The position numbers and the translations under genes were made by a program. A DNA stretch of 64,000 nt from Marinobacter nanhaiticus D15-8W (lineage in GTDB: Bacteria > Pseudomonadota > Gammaproteobacteria > Pseudomonadales > Oleiphilaceae): positions 930,001 through 994,000 of the forward strand of contig NZ_AP028878.1 in NCBI RefSeq assembly GCF_036511935.1, written 5' to 3'. The notes under the pieces were generated by a model, which saw only the letters and a program-made list of their open reading frames with translations, searched no databases and was not told where the DNA came from. Numbering within the stretch: the stretch's first letter is position 1; every line of letters starts with the position of its first letter. Positions 32,220 to 43,304 of the stretch are shown here, one piece after another.

Positions 32220-32567
32220 ATGAGCGCGAATAACGAAAGATTGCGTCGCGCACGTAAAGTGCGCATGAAGATCCGTGAGCTGGGCGCCAATCGTCTCTGT
32301 GTACATCGTACGCCGCGGCATATGTACGCTCAGGTTACGACTGCAGACGGCAGTAAGGTTCTGGCTTCTGCCTCCACGCTGGACAAGGAATTGCGCCAGG
32401 GTGCGACCGGCAACGTGGAAGCTGCCAAGAAAGTCGGTCAGCTCATTGCTGAGCGTGCCAAGGCAGCCGGTATTGAGCAGGTTGCATTCGACCGTTCCGG
32501 CTATCGCTATCATGGTCGCATTCAGGCGTTGGCCGATGCGGCGCGTGAAGCTGGCCTGCAATTCTAA
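32220..32567 (+). CDS. rplR: 50S ribosomal protein L18
   Basis: 5S rRNA binder. 115 residues; basic N-terminus ([20 protein letters not shown]), and [20 protein letters not shown] at the C-terminus. Confidence 0.99.
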   Translation: MSANNERLRRARKVRMKIRELGANRLCVHRTPRHMYAQVTTADGSKVLASASTLDKELRQGATGNVEAAKKVGQLIAERAKAAGIEQVAFDRSGYRYHGRIQALADAAREAGLQF

Positions 32568-32579
32568 GAGGTGGAGAAG

Positions 32580-33080
32580 ATGAGCGTGAATGATCAGAAA
32601 GCGCCTGAGCTCCAGGAAAAGCTGGTTCAGGTCAACCGCGTCGCGAAAGTAGTGAAAGGCGGTCGTATTTTTGCCTTCACTGCGCTGACTGTGGTTGGTG
32701 ATGGTAAGGGTCGTGTAGGCTTCGGTCGTGGCAAGGCGCGTGAAGTGCCGGTTGCGATCCAGAAAGCGATGGAAGCAGCACGTAAGAACATGGTTGACGT
32801 ACCGCTGAAGGGGAACACCTTGCAGTACCCGGTTCGCGCTACTCACGGCGGATCCAAGGTGTACATGCAACCGGCGTCCGAAGGTACCGGTATCATCGCC
32901 GGTGGTGCGATGCGCGCGGTGCTCGAAGTTGCCGGTGTTCAGAACGTCCTGTCCAAGTGTTACGGCTCGACCAATCCGGTCAACGTGGTCCGTTCCACTA
33001 TCAAGGGTCTCCAGGCCATGAAAGCGCCTGAAGATGTTGCAGCCAAGCGCGGCAAGACCGTGGAAGATATTCTGGGTTGA
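32580..33080 (+). CDS. rpsE: 30S ribosomal protein S5
   Basis: Decoding-fidelity protein. 166 residues from the ATG at 32580; a GTG three codons earlier is less likely. The double-stranded-RNA-binding-like N-domain has [20 protein letters not shown] and the C-domain [18 protein letters not shown]. The spectinomycin loop (VVKGGR) is wild type. Confidence 0.99.
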   Translation: MSVNDQKAPELQEKLVQVNRVAKVVKGGRIFAFTALTVVGDGKGRVGFGRGKAREVPVAIQKAMEAARKNMVDVPLKGNTLQYPVRATHGGSKVYMQPASEGTGIIAGGAMRAVLEVAGVQNVLSKCYGSTNPVNVVRSTIKGLQAMKAPEDVAAKRGKTVEDILG

Positions 33081-33084
33081 AGTC

Positions 33085-33270
33085 ATGGCGAACAAGACAA
33101 TGAAAGTCACACTGACCCGCAGCCCGATCGGCTGTCAGCCCAAGCACAAAGAGTGCGTCAAGGGCCTGGGTCTACGTAAGATCGGTCATACCGTCGAGCT
33201 GGAAGATACCCCTTCCACGCGCGGTATGGTGAACCGTATTAATTACATGGTTCGGGTGGAGGATAACTAA
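33085..33270 (+). CDS. rpmD: 50S ribosomal protein L30
   Basis: 61 residues from the ATG at 33085, 4 bases after the rpsE stop. [20 protein letters not shown] and [20 protein letters not shown] fit the family. Confidence 0.98.
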   Translation: MANKTMKVTLTRSPIGCQPKHKECVKGLGLRKIGHTVELEDTPSTRGMVNRINYMVRVEDN

Positions 33271-33271
33271 G

Positions 33272-33706
33272 ATGCGTCTTAACGAACTTAGTCCGGAACC
33301 CGGTTCACGTCCATCCGCGAAGCGGGTTGGTCGCGGTATCGGTAGCGGTCTCGGTAAAACCGGCGGCCGTGGTCATAAAGGTCTGAAATCACGTTCAGGC
33401 GGTAGCGTAGCGCCGGGCTTTGAAGGCGGTCAGCAGCCACTGGCTCGCCGTCTGCCGAAGTTCGGCTTTACCTCTCGCCAAGCCCGTTTCGAGGCGGAAA
33501 TCCGCCTCAACGAGCTGGCGAAGGTCGATGGCGACGTGGCCGACCTGGAAGCGCTGAAGAAGGCGGACATCATCCGCGAAGAGATTCGTGCGGCGAAAGT
33601 CATTCTTTCCGGTGAGCTGACCCGTCCGGTTACGGTCAAGGGTCTGAAGGTCACCAAAGGCGCGCGTGAAGCCATCACGGCTGCAGGCGGAAAAATCGAA
33701 GACTAA
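33272..33706 (+). CDS. rplO: 50S ribosomal protein L15
   Basis: Late 50S assembly protein. 144 residues, glycine/arginine-rich N-terminus ([20 protein letters not shown]). It starts 1 base after the rpmD stop. Confidence 0.99.
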   Translation: MRLNELSPEPGSRPSAKRVGRGIGSGLGKTGGRGHKGLKSRSGGSVAPGFEGGQQPLARRLPKFGFTSRQARFEAEIRLNELAKVDGDVADLEALKKADIIREEIRAAKVILSGELTRPVTVKGLKVTKGAREAITAAGGKIED

Positions 33707-33723
33707 GGCGAGTCGGGGACATA

Positions 33724-35043
33724 ATGGCCAAGACAGCATCAATGCCGGCGGGAGTCGGGAAAGGATTTGCAGAGCTGCGTTCGCGGCTCTGGTTCGTATT
33801 CCTGGCGCTTCTGGTGTACCGCATCGGTGCCCATATTCCGGTACCGGGTATTAATCCTGATCGCTTGGCAGCCTTGTTTGATCAGAACCAGGGGACCATC
33901 CTGGGCCTGTTTAACATGTTCTCTGGTGGTGCCCTCGAGCGGATGAGTATCTTCGCGCTGGGCATCATGCCTTACATTTCGGCCTCAATTATCATGCAGC
34001 TCATGACTGCGGTCAGTCCGCAGCTTGAGCAGCTGAAGAAAGAGGGCGAAGCTGGTCGTCGCAAGATCAGTCAGTACACGCGCTACGGCACCGTATTGCT
34101 TGCCCTGGTTCAGGGTCTCGGTATTTCCGTGGGTCTGGCCTCCCAGGGCGTTACGTTCAACGACAGTTTCAGTTTCCACTTTGTGGCTGTGGTGTCGTTT
34201 GTCAGTGGTGCGGTGTTCATGATGTGGCTGGGCGAGCAGATCACCGAGCGCGGTATCGGTAACGGTATCTCCCTCTTGATCTTTGCCGGGATCGTCGCTG
34301 GTCTGCCTGGTGCCATCGGACAGACCCTTGAGCAGGCTCGTAGTGGTGAGATGAGCCTCCTGGTGGTGCTCGGCATCGCTGTGCTGGCCATTGCTGTTGT
34401 AGGCTTCGTGGTCTTCATGGAGCGTGGGCAGCGTCGTCTGACGATCAACTACGCCAAGCGTCAGCAGGGCCGCCGGGTGTTTGCCCAGCAGTCCAGCCAT
34501 CTGCCGCTCAAGGTCAACATGGCCGGTGTTATCCCGCCGATCTTCGCTTCTTCTATCCTGCTGTTCCCAGCGTCGCTGGGTCAGTGGTTCGGTCAGGGCG
34601 AAGGCATGGAGTGGCTGGGTAGTCTGTCGCAGGCGTTGGCGCCGAGCCAGCCGCTGTACATCATCCTGTTCGCGGCGGCGGTGATCTTCTTTTGCTTCTT
34701 CTATACAGCGCTGATGTACAATCCGCGCGAAGTTGCAGACAACCTCAAGCGTTCAGGCGCATTCATACCGGGAATTCGTCCGGGTGAGCAGACTGCGAAG
34801 TATATTGATGGTGTACTGACTCGTCTGACGTTGTTTGGTGCCCTGTACATCACGGCAGTGTCGCTGTTCCCGCAATTCCTGATGGTGGCGGGTAACGTTC
34901 CGTTCTATCTGGGTGGAACTTCACTGCTGATTGTAGTTGTGGTCGTGATGGATTTCATGGCACAGGTTCAGTCTCATCTGATGTCCCATCAGTATGAGTC
35001 GCTGATGAAAAAGTCCAATCTCAAGGGCTATGGTCGGGGCTGA
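33724..35043 (+). CDS. secY: Preprotein translocase subunit SecY
   Basis: Pore of the SecYEG channel, 439 residues, ten membrane helices. The plug region follows helix 1 ([20 protein letters not shown]). Cytosolic loops that bind SecA and the ribosome are recognisable ([20 protein letters not shown], and the C5 loop around [16 protein letters not shown]). It lies in the spc operon, as is universal, and is coupled closely to rplO and rpmJ. Confidence 0.99.
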   Translation: MAKTASMPAGVGKGFAELRSRLWFVFLALLVYRIGAHIPVPGINPDRLAALFDQNQGTILGLFNMFSGGALERMSIFALGIMPYISASIIMQLMTAVSPQLEQLKKEGEAGRRKISQYTRYGTVLLALVQGLGISVGLASQGVTFNDSFSFHFVAVVSFVSGAVFMMWLGEQITERGIGNGISLLIFAGIVAGLPGAIGQTLEQARSGEMSLLVVLGIAVLAIAVVGFVVFMERGQRRLTINYAKRQQGRRVFAQQSSHLPLKVNMAGVIPPIFASSILLFPASLGQWFGQGEGMEWLGSLSQALAPSQPLYIILFAAAVIFFCFFYTALMYNPREVADNLKRSGAFIPGIRPGEQTAKYIDGVLTRLTLFGALYITAVSLFPQFLMVAGNVPFYLGGTSLLIVVVVVMDFMAQVQSHLMSHQYESLMKKSNLKGYGRG

Positions 35044-35077
35044 CTGAGTCAGTCCCCCGGTAACACTGGAGTCGACA

Positions 35078-35191
35078 ATGAAAGTACGCGCTTCGGTAAA
35101 GAAAATTTGCCGTAACTGCAAAGTCATTCGTCGCAATGGCTCGGTTCGAGTCATCTGCACGGAACCTCGTCACAAGCAGCGTCAGGGCTGA
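35078..35191 (+). CDS. rpmJ: 50S ribosomal protein L36 (zinc form)
   Basis: 37 residues, read directly from the sequence: [20 protein letters not shown] followed by [17 protein letters not shown]. Cys11, Cys14, Cys27 and His32 form the CCCH zinc ribbon of the C-plus type. CTGGAG precedes the start by 8 bases. It lies between secY and the strong hairpin at 35219. Confidence 0.96.
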   Translation: MKVRASVKKICRNCKVIRRNGSVRVICTEPRHKQRQG

Positions 35192-35218
35192 TATCCAAGC
35201 GATATCATTCTGGAACGC

Positions 35219-35283
35219 AAAGGGGCGAAATGATGGTGCTTGATCTTTAATCGATCAAGGGCTATCATTTCGCGCCCTTTTTG
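35219..35283 (+). terminator. Strong terminator-like hairpin between rpmJ and rpsM
   Basis: Long stem AAAGGG-GCGAAATGAT / ATCATTTCGC-GCCCTTT (one bulge), capped by an inner CTTGAT/ATCAAG stem, and followed by a T tract (CCCTTTTTGTGG). By form it is a full intrinsic terminator, set 47 bases before rpsM, so it divides the spc and alpha gene groups or works as an attenuator of the S4-controlled alpha operon. Confidence 0.8.
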
Positions 35284-35329
35284 TGGCGGAAAATTCACAC
35301 AGCAAAGCTTTGAACGCGGAGTAATTTGG

Positions 35330-35686
35330 ATGGCACGTATAGCCGGTGTCAATATACCCGATAACAAACATGCTGTTATCTCACTGACTTACATCTTTGG
35401 AGTTGGTAAGACTGCAGCACAGAAGCTTTGCGATGCAGCCGGCATCAAGCCGGACGCCAAGGTCAAGGACCTTAGCGACGATCAGGTTGAAGCGCTTCGT
35501 ACCGAAGTGGGCAAGCTGACTGTTGAAGGTGATCTGCGTCGTGAAGTTCAGATGAACATTAAGCGTTTGAAGGATCTGGGCTGCTTCCGTGGTCTGCGTC
35601 ATCGTCATGGACTTCCCGTCCGTGGCCAGCGCACCAAGACCAACGCTCGCACCCGCAAAGGTCCTCGCAAACCGATTCGCAAGTAA
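35330..35686 (+). CDS. rpsM: 30S ribosomal protein S13
   Basis: 30S head protein bridging to L5. 118 residues from the ATG at 35330; the long upstream extension of the frame would run through the hairpin and is rejected. [20 protein letters not shown] and the C-terminal [20 protein letters not shown] are typical. First gene of the alpha operon. Confidence 0.99.
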   Translation: MARIAGVNIPDNKHAVISLTYIFGVGKTAAQKLCDAAGIKPDAKVKDLSDDQVEALRTEVGKLTVEGDLRREVQMNIKRLKDLGCFRGLRHRHGLPVRGQRTKTNARTRKGPRKPIRK

Positions 35687-35699
35687 CAGGTAGGCAAAC

Positions 35700-36089
35700 A
35701 TGGCAAAGCCAGGTACACGTACCCGTAAAAAGGTGAAAAAGACGGTTGTTGATGGCGTCGCGCACATCCACGCGTCCTTCAACAACACGATCGTGACCAT
35801 TTCTGATCGTCAGGGCAATGTCCTGTCCTGGGCCACTTCTGGTGGTTCCGGCTTCCGTGGGTCACGCAAGAGCACACCTTTTGCTGCGCAGGTAGCAGCT
35901 GAAAGAGCCGGTAACGCGGCTGCTGAATACGGCCTTAAAAACCTGGATGTAGAGGTTAAGGGTCCTGGGCCCGGACGTGAATCCGCTGTACGCGCGCTGA
36001 ATGGCTGCGGGTACAAGATTACCAACATCACTGATGTCACGCCGATTCCGCACAACGGCTGCCGTCCGCCCAAGAAGCGCCGCGTGTAA
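35700..36089 (+). CDS. rpsK: 30S ribosomal protein S11
   Basis: Platform protein, 129 residues. [20 protein letters not shown] and [20 protein letters not shown] are diagnostic. Confidence 0.99.
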   Translation: MAKPGTRTRKKVKKTVVDGVAHIHASFNNTIVTISDRQGNVLSWATSGGSGFRGSRKSTPFAAQVAAERAGNAAAEYGLKNLDVEVKGPGPGRESAVRALNGCGYKITNITDVTPIPHNGCRPPKKRRV

Positions 36090-36107
36090 GACAGGAGACA
36101 GTGAAGT

Positions 36108-36728
36108 ATGGCACGTTACATAGGTCCAAAATGTAAGCTGTCTCGTCGTGAAGGGACAGACCTTTTTCTGAAGAGCGGCGTTCGCGCACTCGATTCAAAG
36201 TGCAACATCGAAACCCCTCCGGGTATGCACGGTGCGCGCCGCGGTCGTTTGTCTGAGTACGGCGTACAGCTCCGCGAAAAGCAAAAAGTTCGTCGTATCT
36301 ACGGCGTACTCGAGAAACAGTTCCGGAACTACTACAAGGAAGCAGCCCGCATCAAGGGCGCGACAGGTGAGAACCTGCTGCAGCTTCTGGAAGGTCGTCT
36401 GGACAATGTCGTTTACCGCATGGGTTTTGGTTCGACCCGTGCAGAAGCACGTCAGCTTGTCTCTCACAAGGCCATTCTGGTGAATGATAGCGTCGTGAAC
36501 GTTCCGTCCTATCAGGTCAAGCCGGGTGACGTGGTCAGCGTTCGCGAGAAGGCGAAGAACCAGTTGCGCGTAAAAGGCGCCCTGGATCTCGCGGGCAATC
36601 GCGCCCCTGTGAGCTGGGTAGAGGTCGACGCCAACAAGATGTCCGGCGTTTACAGGTCAATCCCTGAGCGGACTGAACTGCCGGCCGACATCAACGAGAA
36701 CCTCATCGTCGAGCTTTACTCCAAGTAA
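36108..36728 (+). CDS. rpsD: 30S ribosomal protein S4
   Basis: 16S rRNA binder and mRNA-entry helicase partner; in E. coli it represses the alpha operon. 206 residues; [20 protein letters not shown] start, S4 RNA-binding domain with [20 protein letters not shown] and [20 protein letters not shown]. It retains only part of the Cys pattern of zinc-binding S4 proteins, as in the long C-minus type. Confidence 0.98.
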   Translation: MARYIGPKCKLSRREGTDLFLKSGVRALDSKCNIETPPGMHGARRGRLSEYGVQLREKQKVRRIYGVLEKQFRNYYKEAARIKGATGENLLQLLEGRLDNVVYRMGFGSTRAEARQLVSHKAILVNDSVVNVPSYQVKPGDVVSVREKAKNQLRVKGALDLAGNRAPVSWVEVDANKMSGVYRSIPERTELPADINENLIVELYSK

Positions 36729-36764
36729 GGCCTGAGTTAGCAACGAGAGCAGATAGGGGCGTCT

Positions 36765-37769
36765 ATGCAGCGTTCAGTACATGAGTTATTGACACCTCGT
36801 ACCATCGACGTAAAAGAATTGGGCAAGACGCACGCCAAGGTTACGCTGGAGCCCCTGGAAAGGGGCTTCGGTCACACTCTGGGTAGTGCACTTCGCCGGA
36901 TACTCTTGTCTTCCATGCCGGGCTGCGCCATTACCGAAGCGCAGATCGACGGTGTGCTGCATGAGTACAGTGCGATTGAGGGTGTCCAGGAAGACGTCAT
37001 CGAGATTCTGCTGAATCTCAAGGGCGTTGCCGTCAAGATGGGCAGCCGCGATGAAGCGGAACTGTCTGTCAGCAAGAAAGGTCCGGGTGTTGTAACCGCG
37101 GCTGATATTCAGCTTGATCACGATGTCGAGATCACCAATCCCGACCACGTGATCTGTCACCTGAGTGAAAAGGGTGAGCTGAACATGCGCTTGAAAATAG
37201 CGCGTGGCCGTGGCTACGAAGCTGCTGACCAGCGTGGTCTTGACGACGACGAGACCCGTGCCATCGGACGCCTTCAGCTGGACGCCACGTACAGCCCGGT
37301 TCGCCGCGTTTCCTACGCTGTAGAGAATGCGCGTGTCGAGCAACGTACGGATCTGGATAAGCTGGTTATTGATCTGGAGACCAACGGTACGATCGACCCG
37401 GAAGAGGCGATCCGTCGTGCCGCGACCATCCTCCAGCAGCAATTGGCTGTGTTCGTTGACTTCGATCATGAGAAGGAGCCGGAGCGCGTAGAGGAAGAGG
37501 AAGAAGTCGATCCTATCCTGCTGCGTCCGGTTGATGATCTGGAGTTGACTGTGCGTTCAGCGAACTGCCTGAAAGCTGAAAACATTTACTACATCGGCGA
37601 TCTAATTCAGCGGACTGAAGTTGAGCTGCTGAAGACGCCTAACCTGGGTAAGAAGTCGCTAACCGAAATTAAGGACGTGCTGGCCTCTCGTGGTCTGTCC
37701 CTGGGTATGCGACTCGACAACTGGCCGCCGGCAAGCCTTCGTGGCGATGACCGGGTTCTGGGCGGTTGA
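36765..37769 (+). CDS. rpoA: RNA polymerase subunit alpha
   Basis: 334 residues. The N-terminal assembly domain has [21 protein letters not shown] linker ([19 protein letters not shown]) leads to the C-terminal domain with [20 protein letters not shown] and [20 protein letters not shown], the helix-hairpin-helix that binds UP elements and activators. Between rpsD and rplQ as usual. Confidence 0.99.
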   Translation: MQRSVHELLTPRTIDVKELGKTHAKVTLEPLERGFGHTLGSALRRILLSSMPGCAITEAQIDGVLHEYSAIEGVQEDVIEILLNLKGVAVKMGSRDEAELSVSKKGPGVVTAADIQLDHDVEITNPDHVICHLSEKGELNMRLKIARGRGYEAADQRGLDDDETRAIGRLQLDATYSPVRRVSYAVENARVEQRTDLDKLVIDLETNGTIDPEEAIRRAATILQQQLAVFVDFDHEKEPERVEEEEEVDPILLRPVDDLELTVRSANCLKAENIYYIGDLIQRTEVELLKTPNLGKKSLTEIKDVLASRGLSLGMRLDNWPPASLRGDDRVLGG

Positions 37770-37806
37770 TCGCCGTATTGGTAGTTTAAGGTAAGGAATC
37801 AGAGCA

Positions 37807-38205
37807 ATGCGTCATCGTAAGAGTGGTCGTAAGTTCAGCAGGACCAGCGCGCATCGCAAGGCCATGTTCCGCAACATGACTGCGTCGCTGGTTGAGCACG
37901 AGTTGATCAAAACCACCCTGCCCAAAGCGAAAGAGCTTCGCCGTGTGGCAGAGCCTTTGATCACACTGTCCAAAAATGATTCGGTAGCCAATCGTCGTCT
38001 GGCGTTCTCTCGCCTGCGTGACGATGCGGCCGTTGCCAAGCTGTTTGACGAGCTGGGCCCGCGTTATACCGATCGTCCGGGTGGATACCTGCGCATCCTG
38101 AAGTGCGGTTTCCGTGCCGGCGACAACGCGCCCATGGCTTTTGTAGAGCTGGTAGGTCGTCCGTTGGATATCGAAGCTGAAGAAGTGGACGACGACGAAG
38201 AGTAA
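37807..38205 (+). CDS. rplQ: 50S ribosomal protein L17
   Basis: 132 residues; [20 protein letters not shown] start and [20 protein letters not shown]. The acidic tail [10 protein letters not shown] is similar to that of other gammaproteobacteria. Last gene of the supercluster. Confidence 0.99.
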   Translation: MRHRKSGRKFSRTSAHRKAMFRNMTASLVEHELIKTTLPKAKELRRVAEPLITLSKNDSVANRRLAFSRLRDDAAVAKLFDELGPRYTDRPGGYLRILKCGFRAGDNAPMAFVELVGRPLDIEAEEVDDDEE

Positions 38206-38221
38206 GTTCTTCATCGTGGTC

Positions 38222-38253
38222 AAAAAAAACCGGAGCCAGGCTCCGGTTTTTTT
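38222..38253. terminator. Bidirectional terminator between rplQ and uvrA
   Basis: AAAAAAACCGGAG - CCAGG-type loop - CTCCGGTTTTTTT. The A tract on one side and T tract on the other let it serve both rplQ (plus) and uvrA (minus), which converge here. Confidence 0.93.
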
Positions 38254-38299
38254 ATGTCTGTCTATTTGCCTGGTACCGGCCAGGCAAGGGGGAGCCGAA

Positions 38300-41170
38300 C
38301 TAGCCGGCTTCCGTTTCCACTTTGGATTTCTCGTTCTTGCCGCTTCGGGCGCGCTTGAGCAAGGGTTTGAGATAGCGTCCGGTATGGGAGCGCTCAATGC
38401 TGGCGACCTCTTCGGGAGTGCCCTCGGCGATGATCTCACCGCCGCCACTGCCGCCTTCTGGCCCCAAGTCGACAATCCAGTCCGCCGTCTTGATGACATC
38501 CAGGTTGTGCTCAATAACGATGATGGTATTGCCGTGCTCGCGAAGGCGCTGGAGAACGTTCAGCAACTGCTGGATGTCGTAGAAATGCAGGCCGGTCGTC
38601 GGTTCGTCGAGGATATACAGCGTTTTACCGGTATCACGTTTCGAAAGCTCCCGGGCGAGCTTGACCCGCTGGGCCTCGCCGCCCGAAAGCGTTACCGCGG
38701 ATTGCCCCAGGCGTACGTAGGAAAGGCCGACGTCGATTAACGTCTGGAGTTTGCGGGCCAGGAAGGGCACCGAGTCGAAGAATTCCCGAGCCTCTTCCAC
38801 GGTCATCTCCAGTACTTCGTGGATATTCTTGCCCTTGTAGTGAACCTCCAGTGTCTCCCGGTTATACCGCTTGCCCTTGCACACGTCGCAGGGCACATAG
38901 ATATCCGGCAAGAAGTGCATCTCCACCTTGATCACGCCATCGCCCTGACAGGCCTCACATCGCCCGCCTTTGACGTTGAATGAGAAACGGCCGGGCTTGT
39001 AACCCCGTGAACGAGCCTCCTGGGTGCCGGCGAAAAGTTCACGGATAGGCGTGAACAGACCGGTATAGGTTGCCGGGTTCGAGCGGGGTGTGCGTCCAAT
39101 CGGGCTCTGATCGATATCAATGACTTTGTCCAGGTGCTCAAGTCCTTCAAGCTTCTCGTAAGGTGAGTGCGAGAGGGTGGTCGCCTTGTTCAGGCGGCTG
39201 GCAGCAACCGGATAAAGTGTGCTGTTGATCAGCGTGGACTTGCCGGAACCGGATACGCCAGTCACGCAGGTCATAACGCCCAATGGAATCGAAAGGTTTG
39301 CCGATTTCAGGTTGTTCCCGCTGGCGCCTTTCAACTTAAGGAATTTGCCGCTGCCTTCCTTGCGTTTCGTGGGGACCGCAATTTCCTTGGCGCCGCTGAG
39401 ATACTGACCGGTGAGCGATCGATCGTTCGCAATGATATCTTCGGGCGGCCCTTCGGCAATCACTCGGCCGCCATGGACACCGGCGCCCGGGCCGATATCG
39501 ATAACATAGTCGGCCGCGCGGATGGCATCTTCGTCGTGTTCTACAACAATAACCGTATTGCCCAGATTGCGTAGGTGGGTCAGGGTCGCTAGCAGGCGAT
39601 CATTGTCGCGCTGGTGCAGACCGATGGACGGCTCGTCGAGGATATACATGACGCCCACCAGCCCGGCGCCGATCTGGCTGGCCAGGCGGATCCTTTGGGC
39701 CTCGCCGCCTGACAGCGTATCGGCACTACGCTCAAGCGTCAGGTATTCCAGGCCGACGTTGACCAGGAAATGCAGCCGCTGCCGGATTTCCTTCATGATC
39801 TTCTCAGCGATCTCGCCACGTTGGCCCGGCAGCTCAAGGTGTTCGAAATAGTCGTGGGCCTCGCCAACAGGCAAATGGGTAATCGTCGGCAGGTTGTGGT
39901 TATCGATAAACACGTGGCGCGCACTGCGGCGCAGCCGTGAACCACCACAATCCTTACAGGGCTGCTGGCTCAGGTGTCTTGCCAGTTCTTCGCGCATACT
40001 CTGGGATTCGGTTTCCCGATAACGGCGTTCGAGGTTTGGCAGCACGCCCTCGAAGGGGTGCGCCTTTTCCATGATGTGGCCGCGGGAATTGACGTACTTG
40101 AAGCTGATGTCCTCCTTACCGGAGCCGTGGAGGATCACGTCACGAAAATCTGCCGGCAGGTCGACAAAAGGCGTGTCCATATCGACGCCATAGTGTTCCG
40201 CAACGCTGTTCAGCAACTGGAAGTAATAGACCGCACGCCGGTCCCACCCGCGAATGGCCCCCTGGGCCAGGGTTGCTTCCGGATGCTGGACGATCTTCTC
40301 CGGATCGAAGAATTGTTTAACCCCGAGGCCGTCACACGTCGGGCAGGCGCCGGCGGGGTTGTTGAAGGAGAACAGGCGCGGCTCAAGTTCGCTGAGGGAA
40401 TAGCCACACTGGGTGCAGGCATAGAGTGCGGAAAAGGTATGCTCTTCGCCATCGTTATCCATGGGTGCAACCAGCGCGATACCGCTGGCCAGATCCAGTG
40501 CTGTCTCGAAACTTTCAGCCAGCCGTTGCTCCAGCCCCGGTTTGACCTTGAAACGATCCACGACCACGTCAATGGTGTGCTTTTTCTTCTTGTCCAGGTC
40601 CGGCAGATCATCGATGTCGTAGACCCGGCCATCGACGCGCAGGCGGATAAAGCCCTGGGCGCGCATATTGTCGAAAATCTGAAGGTGCTCGCCTTTTCGA
40701 TCACGGATGACCGGCGCCAGGATCATCAGTTTGCTGTCTTCCGGCATGGCCAGCACTTGGTCCACCATCTGGCTGACAGTCTGTGCGACCAACGGCTGAT
40801 CATGATCGGGGCAGCGAGGTTCGCCGGCACGGGCAAACAGCAGACGCAGGTAATCGTAGATTTCGGTAATCGTCCCGACGGTGGAGCGGGGGTTGTGGGA
40901 TGTCGACTTCTGTTCGATAGAAATCGCCGGCGACAGGCCTTCGATATGATCTACATCCGGCTTTTCCATCATCGACAGGAACTGACGGGCGTAGGTCGAC
41001 AGTGACTCCACATAGCGGCGCTGTCCCTCAGCGTAGAGGGTGTCGAACGCAAGTGAGGACTTGCCTGAGCCGGACAACCCGGTGATCACGATCAGTTTGT
41101 CACGCGGGATGTCGAGATCGATGTTTTTCAGGTTGTGAGTGCGTGCGCCTTTGATCTGGATAGAATCCAT
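38300..41170 (-). CDS. uvrA: Excinuclease ABC subunit A
   Basis: Damage-recognition ATPase of nucleotide excision repair. 956 residues from the ATG at 41170, which gives [20 protein letters not shown]; the frame is open upstream but unsupported. It has two ABC modules: Walker [11 protein letters not shown] and [10 protein letters not shown], with signature [12 protein letters not shown] and [12 protein letters not shown]. Zinc modules include [16 protein letters not shown] and CEACQGDG...[10 protein letters not shown] -10-like TATACT (41231-41226) lies about 60 bases upstream. Only a left half of a LexA box (CTGTATA) is visible there, so SOS control is not supported. Confidence 0.98.
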   Translation of the reverse strand: MDSIQIKGARTHNLKNIDLDIPRDKLIVITGLSGSGKSSLAFDTLYAEGQRRYVESLSTYARQFLSMMEKPDVDHIEGLSPAISIEQKSTSHNPRSTVGTITEIYDYLRLLFARAGEPRCPDHDQPLVAQTVSQMVDQVLAMPEDSKLMILAPVIRDRKGEHLQIFDNMRAQGFIRLRVDGRVYDIDDLPDLDKKKKHTIDVVVDRFKVKPGLEQRLAESFETALDLASGIALVAPMDNDGEEHTFSALYACTQCGYSLSELEPRLFSFNNPAGACPTCDGLGVKQFFDPEKIVQHPEATLAQGAIRGWDRRAVYYFQLLNSVAEHYGVDMDTPFVDLPADFRDVILHGSGKEDISFKYVNSRGHIMEKAHPFEGVLPNLERRYRETESQSMREELARHLSQQPCKDCGGSRLRRSARHVFIDNHNLPTITHLPVGEAHDYFEHLELPGQRGEIAEKIMKEIRQRLHFLVNVGLEYLTLERSADTLSGGEAQRIRLASQIGAGLVGVMYILDEPSIGLHQRDNDRLLATLTHLRNLGNTVIVVEHDEDAIRAADYVIDIGPGAGVHGGRVIAEGPPEDIIANDRSLTGQYLSGAKEIAVPTKRKEGSGKFLKLKGASGNNLKSANLSIPLGVMTCVTGVSGSGKSTLINSTLYPVAASRLNKATTLSHSPYEKLEGLEHLDKVIDIDQSPIGRTPRSNPATYTGLFTPIRELFAGTQEARSRGYKPGRFSFNVKGGRCEACQGDGVIKVEMHFLPDIYVPCDVCKGKRYNRETLEVHYKGKNIHEVLEMTVEEAREFFDSVPFLARKLQTLIDVGLSYVRLGQSAVTLSGGEAQRVKLARELSKRDTGKTLYILDEPTTGLHFYDIQQLLNVLQRLREHGNTIIVIEHNLDVIKTADWIVDLGPEGGSGGGEIIAEGTPEEVASIERSHTGRYLKPLLKRARSGKNEKSKVETEAG

Positions 41171-41309
41171 GACACTCCTCAAGCAGGAAATGGTATGGGG
41201 CAGGTCGTCATGCCCGAAACCCACCAGTATACAGCGTGACGACGGATGCCAAGAAGTATTATGGCTTGACGTTAACCGTCGGGGACACAATCTGGGTAAA
41301 GCTGACTGA

Positions 41310-42227
41310 CTACCAATCCAGAGAATCGGAGGGCGAAGGCGCGTCTTCGAGCGTTGGGCTTATCCCTCCGCCAGTTTGTTCCATCAAATCCTGAAGACGC
41401 ACACGAGTCTCTGCATGGGATTCGGACAGGTCGACAATAATTTCTACGCGACGGTTGAGCGCGCGGTTTGCAGGCGTGTCGTTCGATACTCGTGGTTGTG
41501 TGGCTGCAAAGCCCTGGACCCTGACCCGCTTGGGATCGATGCCGCCGCCTTCGATCAGGACGTTGGCAACCGCCGCGGCACGGTCGGCTGAAAGGTTCCA
41601 GTTGGAATCGTAGCGGGAACTACGGATGGGTATGTCGTCCGTATGCCCCTCGATAGTGAGATCGCCAGGGATGTTTTTCAGTACCTCGGCCATACGGTAG
41701 AGCATGTCTTCGAAGGCATAGGTGAGCGTGGCAGAACCCGATGGGAAGGAACCCTTCTCCTCGATGCGGATCACAATCCGATCACTATCCTTACGCAGAT
41801 CCAGCTTACCGGTTTCAAGTTCTTCCTGAAGCACCTTCTCCAGCGTTTCTAAATGGCGTTGGGCTTCCTGTTCGCGAGCTTCTGTTAACTGCGTTTCGAT
41901 CTCCGACTGCGTGGTGTTGGTCTCCAGAACCGGCTCTTCCCGACTTGTTTCCTGACGCACCTCGTTGATAACAGTGGGCTCAGGTTTTGCGGCGGAGAAG
42001 TGATCGAAGACAGGCGACGTCCCCATAGGGATTTCCAGAGCCGGTACATCTCGTTGCACACCGAATGCTTTGGATAGCTCATCGGCAATTTGCTTGAATT
42101 TGTTGGCGTCGATCTCTGCAAACGACAGCAGCAAGACAAAGAAGCACATCAGTAGTGACATCAGATCGGCAAAGGTGACGACCCACGCAGGTACGCCCGG
42201 CTGCTCCTCTTCTGGTAATTCATCCAT
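41310..42227 (-). CDS. pomB: Sodium-type flagellar stator protein PomB (MotB family)
   Basis: Stator subunit that anchors to peptidoglycan and carries the ion-binding Asp. 305 residues from the ATG at 42227. One membrane helix near the N-terminus holds the critical Asp21 ([20 protein letters not shown]); it is followed by the plug region and an OmpA-like peptidoglycan-binding domain ([37 protein letters not shown]). The N-terminus resembles Vibrio PomB more than E. coli MotB, so Na+ coupling is inferred. It starts 10 bases after the pomA stop. Confidence 0.9.
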   Translation of the reverse strand: MDELPEEEQPGVPAWVVTFADLMSLLMCFFVLLLSFAEIDANKFKQIADELSKAFGVQRDVPALEIPMGTSPVFDHFSAAKPEPTVINEVRQETSREEPVLETNTTQSEIETQLTEAREQEAQRHLETLEKVLQEELETGKLDLRKDSDRIVIRIEEKGSFPSGSATLTYAFEDMLYRMAEVLKNIPGDLTIEGHTDDIPIRSSRYDSNWNLSADRAAAVANVLIEGGGIDPKRVRVQGFAATQPRVSNDTPANRALNRRVEIIVDLSESHAETRVRLQDLMEQTGGGISPTLEDAPSPSDSLDW

Positions 42228-42237
42228 CGCTAAGTGC

Positions 42238-43011
42238 CTAGGAAGCCGCTTGTGCTTCAGCGTTCTGGTCGCGCTTGGCCGGCGGCAGATAGCTTGACAG
42301 CATCTGTTCAATCACCCGCGGGTTACGGCCTTCCTGGATGCCGATAATGGCGTCGATAATCAACGCCTGGGACCGAGCTTCTTCGGTCATCCGCAACTCG
42401 AGCTTGTCGGCGATGGGGTTCGCAAACATGGTGGCGAGTATGGCGCCATAAAGGGTCGTTAGCAGTGCCACCGCCATGGCGGGGCCGATTGACTTGGGGT
42501 CTTCCATGTTTGAGAGCATCTGCACCAGACCTACGATGGTTCCGATCATGCCCATGGCTGGGCCAACATCGGCAAAAGCACGGAAAACTTTGGCGCCCAT
42601 GCGGTTGCGATCCAGGGTGAGCAGTCGCTCCTTTTGCATGAGTTTCTCGATGGTTTCCGCCGGCTGACTCTCCAGCAGGAACTGAACGCCCTGTTTGAGA
42701 AAGGGGCTGCTGACTTCCTTTTCTTCCAGTGCAAGCACACCTTGTTTCCGAGCGACATTGGCTATATCAATAACCTCGTTGATGAGATCTTCGGTGTCTG
42801 GCAGCTTGAATGAAAACGCTCGCGAAGCGGCCTTGAAGGCGCCGAGAAACTGGGCAACGCTGAATTTCGCCAAAACGACGAATAGGCTGCCGATCAGAAC
42901 GATGAGGATGGACGGCACGTTCAGGAATACCTGTGCCGAAGCGCCAAGTACAATTGAGGCGCCAATGACCAGCATGGCTCCTACCAGACCTATAAGCGTT
43001 GCTAAATCCAC
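42238..43011 (-). CDS. pomA: Flagellar stator protein PomA (MotA family)
   Basis: Ion-channel partner of PomB; its cytoplasmic loop drives the rotor protein FliG. 257 residues, four membrane helices (MDLATLIGLVGAMLVIGASI first; two near residues 150-200 around GMIGTIVGLVQML and AVALLTTLYGAILATMFANP). Length and N-terminus agree with Vibrio and Pseudomonas PomA/MotC types. No other flagellar genes are in the window, so this is a stand-alone stator operon. Confidence 0.92.
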   Translation of the reverse strand: MDLATLIGLVGAMLVIGASIVLGASAQVFLNVPSILIVLIGSLFVVLAKFSVAQFLGAFKAASRAFSFKLPDTEDLINEVIDIANVARKQGVLALEEKEVSSPFLKQGVQFLLESQPAETIEKLMQKERLLTLDRNRMGAKVFRAFADVGPAMGMIGTIVGLVQMLSNMEDPKSIGPAMAVALLTTLYGAILATMFANPIADKLELRMTEEARSQALIIDAIIGIQEGRNPRVIEQMLSSYLPPAKRDQNAEAQAAS

Positions 43012-43304
43012 TTAAACCTCTACGAATATTCCGAGCATGTTTCCAAGCCAACTTGCCCAATTCGGATTTCGCCGAATTTCCGGCTTGGTGGGGCGGTATC
43101 ATACGACGAGTTTAAGACCGGCTGAATTTGTGAGCGTGGCAAAACCTCAGGCTTTTTGTCAGGAACAGTGTTTTAACGTAAGTCACGTTTTCAGATTGCG
43201 CAAAGTTGACGTTGATCTCGGTTTTCTGCCGGCTGCGCTGCGAACGGGCCATCTGTTACAATTCGACGCCTTATCGCAAACCGATGATCAGGATCCCCCG
43301 CCAC

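Noticed and set aside
41215..41240. LexA (SOS) box at the uvrA promoter
   Set aside because: CTGTATA is present but the right half (ACAG at 8 bases) is missing.
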